5,104 nucleotides of DNA from JANRIC01 sp033765345. GTDB lineage: Bacteria > Bacteroidota > Bacteroidia > Cytophagales > Microscillaceae. Under the pieces are notes generated by a model. It was not told where the DNA came from. It saw only the letters and a program-made list of their open reading frames with translations, and made no database searches. Within the stretch, counting starts at the first letter, position 1. The number at the start of each line of letters is the position of its first letter. This document shows, piece by piece, positions 1-5,104 of this stretch. The stretch spans positions 1 through 5,104 of the forward strand of contig JANRIC010000195.1 of assembly GCA_033765345.1 (NCBI GenBank), written 5' to 3'. A program made the position numbers and the translations under genes.

Positions 1-108
1 AATAAGCTGTCGGATAGATTCACGTTTTTCTTGCTCTCTGCCTTCTTGTTTTAATTGCTCGGCGATGCTGAGTGCCATTTCTCCGGCTTGTTCTGATATT
101 TGATTCAT
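1..108 (-). pseudogene. Possible C-terminal fragment of Rpn-family (PD-(D/E)XK) putative transposase, running off the left edge
   Basis: On the minus strand an open frame enters from the element at 138-308. Its only Met is at 108, and it continues off the window at position 1 with 36 codons visible. The peptide is helical and highly charged, with a core like SIAEQLKQEGREQEKRE. This resembles the coiled, Glu/Gln/Arg-rich tails of Rpn recombination-promoting nucleases, which are common and usually multi-copy in Bacteroidota and cyanobacteria. No nuclease core residues are visible upstream of the Met, because the frame meets a stop inside the inverted-repeat element at 157-159. It is therefore either the 3' remnant of a gene truncated by that element or a new short gene. 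An A-rich stretch and TATACTTG (112-119, minus), one mismatch from the Bacteroidota -7 consensus TAnnTTTG, precede the Met but lie too close to it to be a convincing promoter. The family call rests on low-complexity similarity and is weak. Confidence 0.4.
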
Positions 109-137
109 GGCAAGTATAATTTTTGTTTTGTTGTTTT

Positions 138-157
138 TTAGCCGACTTTTCGCACCC
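138..157 (+). repeat. Left terminal inverted repeat of the MITE-like element
   Basis: The sequence is TTAGCCGACTTTTCGCACCC. All 20 bases pair with 289-308, and the match breaks on both sides (137 against 309, and 158 against 288). Confidence 0.85.
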
Positions 158-288
158 TAGCGAAATATTTATATGAAATATAACTATTCTTATAAAACTT
201 ACACGCTATATTTTATCAAAACCCATATTTTGCGATATTTTATAGAGTTTTAGAAGAAAACTTACAAAAAAACTCAAAAAAAACAGGG

Positions 289-308
289 GGGTGCGAAAAG
301 TCGGCTAA
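289..308 (-). repeat. Right terminal inverted repeat of the MITE-like element
   Basis: The sequence is GGGTGCGAAAAGTCGGCTAA on the plus strand, the exact reverse complement of 138-157. It directly abuts the last recognisable codons of the broken IS4 transposase. Confidence 0.85.
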
Positions 309-1004
309 TAAGTCTTTGTTGGCTAAGTAACTCATATTGGGTATCGAATAAATTACGTTCTCCAATTTCACAACTACTCAAACTCGCATTTAATACAATC
401 CGATTCAAAACATCATAAATCAAGGAGGCTCTCCCCATGACCATCCCTTTTTCTGTCTGGTTTTTCTAGCGTCCAAAGTCTTTGGCTAATTCCGCTGATT
501 CAGGCAATTGTACTAAACTGCCATCTACGGCTAATAATAAATACTTGCCTTCAAATTGTTTTATACTCAAACCGAAGTGGTTTTCCGAGATTTTAGCTTT
601 TAAATCATTAATAATCAAGCTAATCAATCAAGAAAATCAGGCAAATCACTTCAATCTGGGTATAAAAAATCAGTGTAGCTATAATAATCCAACAAAAAAC
701 GTTCATTCAAAGCCACAAATGCACTAAACTTTAATTTTTTTCTAGCTTTGCTGAATGCTTGTTTGCTATAGTTAACTTGTGTGGCAATCAATTCCAGAAA
801 GTTTTCTATTTCTAGACTCAGACTTAAGATTAATCGGTTGAGTTGAATCATTACCAAATCTACAAAGCCTAAAGCTCTTTGACGACTAAAATCTTGATTC
901 TTTTTGCGGTGAGTAAGTTTAAACTCCTCACTCCGCAGCTCTTGAATAAGATTGGGAAAAATACCCTTAGAAGGATTATTCTTTGATGCCATTTTTGAAG
1001 GCAA
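309..1004 (-). pseudogene. IS4-family transposase, frameshifted, stop-interrupted and 3'-truncated
   Basis: The first 117 codons (1004 to 651) are open and match the N-terminal part of IS4-family transposases: a basic start, a DFSRQRALGFVDLV block, a helical hydrophobic stretch, then SKQAFSKARKKL and the FVALNERFLLDYY region. This frame stops at 651-653. Homology resumes in another frame from about 627, with LLLAVDGSLVQLPES, the first catalytic Asp block (D-G-S) of the DDE/RNase H-like domain. That frame has an in-frame TAG at 466-468, where a Trp codon (TGG) is expected after the D-F-G-R residues. It then continues with a GRASLIYDVLN block and a C-E-I-G-E-R block typical of the family. Homology ends at the inverted-repeat element at about 308, so the C-terminal part with the remaining catalytic residues is missing. 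The stretch 628-650 is degenerate in all frames. The gene cannot encode an active transposase. The family assignment is confident; the exact subgroup is not. Confidence 0.85.
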
Positions 1005-1016
1005 ATATCCATATTT

Positions 1017-1036
1017 TCCTTAAGTTGACAGCATTG
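1017..1036 (-). repeat. Candidate surviving terminal inverted repeat of the IS4-family element
   Basis: Read inward on the minus strand this is CAATGCTGTCAACTTAAGGA. It sits 12 bp outside the transposase start codon. Its inner half TCAACTTAAG is shared, from memory, with the ends of IS231-like IS4-family elements. The matching opposite end is not found in 1-308, consistent with loss of the distal part of the IS. The outer boundary is uncertain by several bases, and no target duplication can be tested. Confidence 0.5.
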
Positions 1037-1203
1037 AGCCTCTCGCTAAGACCAGAGTGGGGGATTATTAACACTCAATAGGAGCTTAGTTTTGACTAAA
1101 AATAGGTGGAATCAAGCTTGGAAATTTATAACCAAAGTAGCTGCCTAAATACATCATACTGAAATCATACCCGTTCAATCCCTCTTTTTGTTTTTAGATA
1201 GAC

Positions 1204-1446
1204 TTATTTGTTAGACTTTTTTAATCTTTCCTTTTCAAGTTTTTCTGTATATTCCTCAAATTCCTGTTTGCTTACAAAAGTCACGTCATCTTGATTGCCC
1301 ATATATAATCGGTCGAAGTATTCCATAGCGGATTCAAAGACTCCATCTTCCCATCTGTAAGCATAAATGTATAAATCTCCTGTTTTAAGATCTTTTTCTG
1401 ATTTTACAGGTCGTTTTCCAACAATACAATATAGCGGTGCTTTCAT
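1204..1446 (-). CDS. Unrecognised 80-residue protein; candidate immunity protein for the upstream toxin
   Basis: This is an 80-codon frame starting ATG at 1446 and stopping TAA at 1204-1206. It lies 33 bp downstream of the toxin stop on the same strand, so it is probably co-transcribed with it. The leader just before the ATG is A-rich (AAACAAATAAA) with no Shine-Dalgarno, as is usual in Bacteroidota. The protein has no signal peptide or membrane segment. It starts with a short beta-like stretch (LYCIVGKRPV), has a central aromatic block (LYIYAYRW, then YFDRLYMG) and ends in a charged helix rich in Glu and Lys (about residues 60-80). I do not recognise a family. A small soluble cytoplasmic protein directly after a polymorphic toxin is the standard position of a cognate immunity protein, and a cytosolic location would suit a nucleotide-modifying toxin. 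That role is inferred from context only. The reading frame itself is well supported by its AT-rich but complex sequence and its spacing. Confidence 0.75.
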   Translation of the reverse strand: MKAPLYCIVGKRPVKSEKDLKTGDLYIYAYRWEDGVFESAMEYFDRLYMGNQDDVTFVSKQEFEEYTEKLEKERLKKSNK

Positions 1447-1479
1447 TTTATTTGTTTGATAATTTTAAGAATTAGGGAT

Positions 1480-4400
1480 TTATTTTTTTTTGTTCTGTTC
1501 TAATATTTTTTTCCAAGCTTCTTTATATTCTCCTGCAAAGCTATCAGCCTGTTGTTGTTCAACAGGCGTAAGTTTAATACCACTCCTGATTTTATCATAC
1601 AAGGCGTGTTCCCGGCTACTGATTTCTTCAATATTTTTCATTAAAAGCTTTAGCTCCACGACGTGCCCATTAGACATTCTGAGGCTAATTTTAATATCTC
1701 CGTAACCGCTATCATATGGACTAACAATTTTATCCTTAAATTTAACGATAGTTGCTTTTTGAGATATTTTTTTCAAAGCTTTATACAACTCATCAATTTT
1801 AGTAAAAACTATCTGAGCACCGGCTATATCTATCAATTGACTTGCATCACCTCCATAATCTTTATTGATTTTTTCCAAAGCCCTTTCTCTGCCTTTAAGC
1901 CCCCCATTAATTTTTTCGGGTCTAAATCCAGGTTCTCCTCCTGTTTCGGCGGTAATATTTTTAGTGATGGATTTAAGCTCTCCATCTGCTACTTTGGCTT
2001 GGTCATAAAGTTGATCGACTTGTCTATCAAGAGGCTTGGATTTGTCTATATTTTGCACAGGGCTTTCGGTAGGAGTACTTCTTGCCACTTCATAACTGAT
2101 AGCCGCTTGGGAGTCTGTAAGCCCTCTACCTTTTGCTTTACCAGAAAAAGCTTCAAAATCTGCCTTAATTGTGGCAAAATTCCTGGTTCTGAAGTCCAGG
2201 AGTAGTTTTTCTACTTTGCTAATATCTCCACCTGCCGCTTTGATTTCATCAATAAATTTTGCGATGTCAGCTTGTTTAATGACACCTGACTCGATGGCGG
2301 CACTAATTTCAGCTTTTATCTGGAATAGCTGCCTTTGATTTCCGGGAGCATTTAATTGATTAAATATGGCTTCAAGATCTGTTTTTTTGGAGCCGATTAA
2401 TGTATGCCCAAGCAAACCTGCGTCAGAGATCACCAACCTGGCTTGGGGTCCTGTAGGGCTCAAATCCAGATATAAAGACCGTCCTTTGCGAAAATCAGCC
2501 ATACTACCTTTGACGGCCAACAAGCTCAAGCCTCCAGTGAGAAGTCCTTGGAAAACCAATCGGGTCATAGCTTCTTTTTTGGTATCTCTGGTCAACTCAT
2601 TACTTTCTATTACCATATTTACCTGATGGGCAAAATCCACAGTGAATACTGCCAATGAGATGGCATCTGCGGCTAAGGTCAAACCGGTCAGAGGTTTATA
2701 AATCTTATCCAGTCCCACGGCAAGTTTGGCGAAATTTCCTGTTGCTCCGACCCCTGTGGCAATCACTCGTCCTGCTGCAGCCGTGCCCGCCGATAAGAGG
2801 CTTGTGGCAATAGTGATAGAATCCAGGAACACATCTTTGGCTGTAAGGACTCCCAGATCGCTCTTTTCTTTGATATCTGAGATAGCCCCAGCAGCACCTA
2901 CAATCCCACCAGCCACAAAAAATATTGTGGCGGCTGTACCTGCCCCGGCTGTTGCCAAAGTAATTCCCAAGACAGCCAACCCTATTCCAAGATAAGTTAA
3001 GAATTGGGTAAAGGTGAGCGGATGTACAATATCATGAGATCTCCTGGCCTGTCCGGGCACTTGCCAGTGAAGAATGCCTTTTGGAAATCTGGATGCATTA
3101 TCCAATTCCGTAAATAAGGTATCCGGTGGATTGGTAGCCGTGCCTCCATTTTCTTTTGTCTCTAATACCTTATCTGGGTTGGTAGCATCTATCAAATGCC
3201 AGGTAATGGTAGAATCGCTAACAGTTTTGTAGATATAAAATCTCAGGTCATATTTTTTAGCTCGATAATCTTTAGGGATTGTATCTCCAGGTTTAAGTCC
3301 TCCTTCCAGTTGGGATTGTTCAAGGGGATAAAAGATCGCTTTTACAGATTGCACATTGCCATGTTTTGCATAAATTTCTCGAAGTGCATTTTCTATGGAT
3401 ACAGCAGCCCTTAGGGTTTTTCCGGATTCTTTATCGTTATTTTTTTCAAATAGAGTTTCTATGTATTGATCCAGTGTTTTGGTAGTCCAGAGGAAATCCG
3501 AAATTTTTACTTGAGTGCCTACTCTTTCATGCTGCAAAATAGAAAGTTTTGCTGAAAGTGCTCCAGGAGACAGGAATGGATTTTTGGTTACTTTAACCTT
3601 TTCGTATTGCCCTTCTTCCATATATACTTCCTCTTCAGCCTCATAATCCTGTTGAGCTACTACTTTTCTGAATTCCTGATAGAATGCAGCCACTTTATCA
3701 ACCATCTCCGAGAGGGTTCTGGGGTCTATGGTTTGATTCTTTGACATAAGGCTTTCTATAACAATCACTTTTGCATTGGCTGCAAACCAAGTATCCAATA
3801 ATGTGGGGGGCAAACCCACATTCAAGGCTTTTACTCTTAGTTCTCCGGTTAGATTCTGAAGCGCAAGCATTTCTGAAAATAAGGCTTCTCCACGCTGTGA
3901 CGCATTGATATCCTCCTGTGCTTTGGGATCTGATAAACTTCTTAGAGAGATAACATTAATCCTTTTCTCGAATATGGCAGGTGGCATATCTGGCAAAAGC
4001 CTGATGGTTCCTTTTATTTTATGGAGACCTTCCCCAATAGTCATAAATTGATTACTTACCGGATTAACCTGTCTATGCATACTATACCCATCAGGAAATT
4101 CATAAGTAAGTGATTGGACATATGGATATTTCGTATATCCTACATCAAAATACTGTGGAGCATTCAGACTAATGCTCATTGTAATCCCCCCATAGACATT
4201 TTCACTTTTGGGGTTAGGCGTATATTCTACGGATGTTTCTTTAAGTATTTTTTCTCGAAGATCTTTTTGTTCTTGTGGGCTTAGTTCATCATAATCAAGG
4301 TCAGAACTACATCTTTGCAGTGACAAGCCTCTCTTGCTTTGAGTTTGTTGTTTAGGATTCGTTTTTTTATGGATATAGTTATGTACAATGACCTGATTGG

Positions 4401-5104
4401 CTGCCTCATCCGCCTCCTGTTCCAGGGTATTATACGCCGCACCTCCCATTTCCAGCTTGGTTTGAGCCTGTAGGCTTGCTCCCTTTTGCTGCTCCACGTG
4501 TGCGAGTTCGTGTGCCAGCAGGGCATCTCCTACCAGTGTACCGGGGCGGTACTCTCCCGAACCGAAAGCTACGTGATTGCCTACGGTAAAGGCACGGGCG
4601 TTCATATCGGTGGCCAGTTGTGCGGCGGTCTGGTCGGTATGGACTTCTACCTGCGAGAAGTTACTGCCAAAAGCACCTTCCATTTGCTTGCGGGCATTTG
4701 CGCTGAGCTTTTGCCCGGTGCCGAGTTGCTGCATTACCTTAGCCGGATTGTGAGATTTGACCGAGGCCTTCGTCTTGGGTTTGCGGAAAATCCCCCTAAG
4801 GGTCGAGCTGAATACTCTTCCCAGAGAGTACAAAGCCCTACCGGCCATTTGAATTCCTGTACCCACGGGTGCTCCCTGTCCGGCATCTACTTCTTCAGGT
4901 GTAGGTATTAGGCTAATCATATCCAGGGGTAGACCGGAGAGTGCGTTGCCTTGTGCCCAGTCTAAAGTAACTCGGTGGGTATGCTCGCCAATAAGCCGAA
5001 TGAGTTCCTGGGTATTTGCTGCCTGTTGGGTTTGGGGAGCGTAGCGGTGGAGGAGTTCCTCGATTTGAGCCGGAGAGCTATATTCGTGCTGTGCGAAGAT
5101 ACGC
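1480..5104 (-). CDS. Large DUF4157 (eCIS core) effector with C-terminal RelA/SpoT-like toxin domain, 5' end beyond the window
   Basis: The frame is open from the right edge to a TAA at 1480-1482, giving 1207 residues in the window. The first Met is at 4920, but 61 in-frame codons precede it without a stop. The DNA before that Met is GC-rich coding-like sequence with neither an A-rich leader nor a Shine-Dalgarno, so the true start probably lies beyond the window. Numbering from Met 4920, the layout is: DUF4157 module about 60-178; a linker with LSLQRC (199-204); a beta-rich part about 230-330; charged helical parts to about 630; a hydrophobic Ala/Gly-rich region 636-805; a helical spacer; and a RelA/SpoT-like domain about 985-1112. 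The end is Lys-rich. DUF4157 is the hallmark N-terminal domain of proteins associated with extracellular contractile injection systems and of other Bacteroidota secreted toxins. The inferred role is an exported effector whose tip makes or transfers pyrophosphate on nucleotides inside a target cell. No eCIS structural gene is in the window, so the delivery route is inferred. Confidence 0.88.
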   Translation of the reverse strand, partial: RIFAQHEYSSPAQIEELLHRYAPQTQQAANTQELIRLIGEHTHRVTLDWAQGNALSGLPLDMISLIPTPEEVDAGQGAPVGTGIQMAGRALYSLGRVFSSTLRGIFRKPKTKASVKSHNPAKVMQQLGTGQKLSANARKQMEGAFGSNFSQVEVHTDQTAAQLATDMNARAFTVGNHVAFGSGEYRPGTLVGDALLAHELAHVEQQKGASLQAQTKLEMGGAAYNTLEQEADEAANQVIVHNYIHKKTNPKQQTQSKRGLSLQRCSSDLDYDELSPQEQKDLREKILKETSVEYTPNPKSENVYGGITMSISLNAPQYFDVGYTKYPYVQSLTYEFPDGYSMHRQVNPVSNQFMTIGEGLHKIKGTIRLLPDMPPAIFEKRINVISLRSLSDPKAQEDINASQRGEALFSEMLALQNLTGELRVKALNVGLPPTLLDTWFAANAKVIVIESLMSKNQTIDPRTLSEMVDKVAAFYQEFRKVVAQQDYEAEEEVYMEEGQYEKVKVTKNPFLSPGALSAKLSILQHERVGTQVKISDFLWTTKTLDQYIETLFEKNNDKESGKTLRAAVSIENALREIYAKHGNVQSVKAIFYPLEQSQLEGGLKPGDTIPKDYRAKKYDLRFYIYKTVSDSTITWHLIDATNPDKVLETKENGGTATNPPDTLFTELDNASRFPKGILHWQVPGQARRSHDIVHPLTFTQFLTYLGIGLAVLGITLATAGAGTAATIFFVAGGIVGAAGAISDIKEKSDLGVLTAKDVFLDSITIATSLLSAGTAAAGRVIATGVGATGNFAKLAVGLDKIYKPLTGLTLAADAISLAVFTVDFAHQVNMVIESNELTRDTKKEAMTRLVFQGLLTGGLSLLAVKGSMADFRKGRSLYLDLSPTGPQARLVISDAGLLGHTLIGSKKTDLEAIFNQLNAPGNQRQLFQIKAEISAAIESGVIKQADIAKFIDEIKAAGGDISKVEKLLLDFRTRNFATIKADFEAFSGKAKGRGLTDSQAAISYEVARSTPTESPVQNIDKSKPLDRQVDQLYDQAKVADGELKSITKNITAETGGEPGFRPEKINGGLKGRERALEKINKDYGGDASQLIDIAGAQIVFTKIDELYKALKKISQKATIVKFKDKIVSPYDSGYGDIKISLRMSNGHVVELKLLMKNIEEISSREHALYDKIRSGIKLTPVEQQQADSFAGEYKEAWKKILEQNKKK
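1585..1968 (-). other. RelA/SpoT-like nucleotide pyrophosphokinase domain at the toxin tip
   Basis: Residues about 985-1112 align with the synthetase domain of RelA/SpoT proteins. The order is G-x-R-x-x-K (998-1003) and the basic K-G-R-E-R helix (1009-1013); the catalytic Asp D1031 opening a DIAGAQIVF strand; F-K-D (1061-1063), P1068 and G-Y (1072-1073), matching without gaps the FKDY...P...GY segment of long RelA homologues; the catalytic Glu E1089 in VVELKL, at the position of EIQIR; and an H-x-x-Y helix (1105-1108). The Asp-to-Glu spacing is 58, close to that in RelA/Rel enzymes. The usual S and H after GY are replaced by D and K, and the Q-x-R after the catalytic Glu by K-x-L, so substrate choice may differ from GTP/GDP. 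No HD hydrolase domain is visible. Related stand-alone toxins make ppApp or modify tRNA. Confidence 0.72.
2506..3015 (-). other. Hydrophobic Ala/Gly-rich multi-segment region of the effector
   Basis: Residues 636-805 (from Met 4920) contain about five hydrophobic stretches near 640-659, 663-680, 702-721, 747-764 and 788-805. They are rich in Ala, Gly, Leu and Ile and separated by short charged loops. Such regions just before the toxin tip are common in large polymorphic toxins and may help the tip cross a membrane. They could also form an internal helical bundle. Which is true cannot be told from sequence alone. Confidence 0.6.
4387..4743 (-). other. DUF4157 / eCIS core module within the large effector
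   Basis: This segment spans residues about 60-178 counted from Met 4920. It shows the family's characteristic run: a Gly/Ser-rich start (LGTGQKLSANARKQME), an F-x-x-VEVHTD block with a following A-x-L-A helix, a beta hairpin (AFTVGNHVAFGSGEYRPGT) and the helix with HELAHVEQQ at 137-145. H137, E138 and H141 form an HExxH zinc-site motif. A downstream ExEAD motif (about 167-171) follows, and its Glu may supply a third ligand. In the family this domain marks proteins linked to contractile injection systems and is thought to act in loading or self-processing. The DNA here is clearly richer in GC than the rest of the gene. Confidence 0.9.

Larger units (their letters stand above)
138..308. mobile_element. 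MITE-like element, 171 bp, with perfect 20-bp terminal inverted repeats
   Basis: The segment begins TTAGCCGACTTTTCGCACCC and ends with the exact reverse complement. Its interior of about 130 bp is strongly AT-rich and has no usable open frame. If the outer TA at 139-140 and 306-307 is read as a target duplication, the repeats proper are 17 bp (141-157 and 289-305). TA duplication is typical of IS630/Tc1-mariner elements and their non-autonomous derivatives, so an IS630-derived MITE is the best guess. A small hairpin (TTTCGC 148-153 with GCGAAA 160-165) sits at the left end. The element separates the truncated IS4 transposase from the Rpn-like fragment. The structure is directly visible; the family assignment is inference, and no second copy is present in the window. 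Confidence 0.65.

Noticed and set aside
148..165. Short hairpin TTTCGC/GCGAAA as a terminator
   Set aside because: The stem is only 6 bp with no adjoining U-run that fits, and it lies within the left end of the MITE-like element.
138..308. CRISPR repeats or a recombination attachment site
   Set aside because: There are only two copies, in inverted orientation and at the ends of a single unit, which fits transposon ends better.
482..727. 81-codon plus-strand frame opposite the transposase
   Set aside because: It is the antisense of the IS4 transposase remnant, whose VDGS block reads on the minus strand at the same place.
1037..1203. Terminator or small RNA downstream of the putative immunity gene
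   Set aside because: No strong stem followed by a T-run, and no tRNA or CRISPR-like repeat, could be found by eye.
1490..4911. Open frames of 70-180 codons on the plus strand opposite the effector, and the minus-strand 81-codon frame at 4281-4526
   Set aside because: They are shadows of the large coding frame. Their peptides show no domain logic, and all lie wholly within the effector gene.
4918..4920. ATG at 4920 as the true start of the effector gene
   Set aside because: The same frame is open for 61 more codons to the window edge, and no leader signal precedes this ATG. The gene is treated as 5'-partial, although the ATG cannot be fully excluded.

Overview
The window looks like accessory DNA from a Bacteroidota bacterium, perhaps a marine Cytophagales-type organism. 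This is inferred from AT-rich coding DNA, A-rich leaders without Shine-Dalgarno sequences, a Bacteroidota-style IS4 transposase remnant and a large DUF4157 protein. No ribosomal or other taxonomic marker is present, so the assignment is tentative. All recognisable genes are on the minus strand.

Right side (1480-5104): one very large open reading frame, 1207 residues in the window, runs off the right edge without a start. It has the layout of a polymorphic-toxin effector. The N-terminal DUF4157 (eCIS core) module carries an HELAH metal-binding motif and is GC-rich. It is followed by a long AT-rich middle part, a multi-segment hydrophobic Ala/Gly-rich region, and a C-terminal domain that aligns with the RelA/SpoT (p)ppGpp synthetase fold. 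The C-terminal domain keeps the catalytic Asp and Glu, a K-D dipeptide and the G-Y motif. No HD hydrolase domain is visible in the window. I infer a nucleotide-pyrophosphate (alarmone or tRNA-modifying) toxin delivered by an extracellular contractile injection system or a related route.

Immediately downstream (1204-1446), 33 bp after the toxin stop and on the same strand, lies an unrecognised 80-residue soluble charged protein. Its position makes it the obvious candidate immunity protein or antitoxin.

Left side (1-1036): a graveyard of mobile DNA. An IS4-family transposase (309-1004, minus) is frameshifted, has an in-frame stop and lacks its C-terminal half. An IS4/IS231-like end sequence lies just outside its start (1017-1036). 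The remnant is cut by a 171-bp AT-rich element with perfect 20-bp terminal inverted repeats (138-308), bounded by TA, which looks like a MITE. Beyond it, at 1-108, is a short charged reading frame resembling the tail of an Rpn/PD-(D/E)XK putative transposase. Between the IS end and the small gene (1037-1203) I see no gene, tRNA or convincing terminator.
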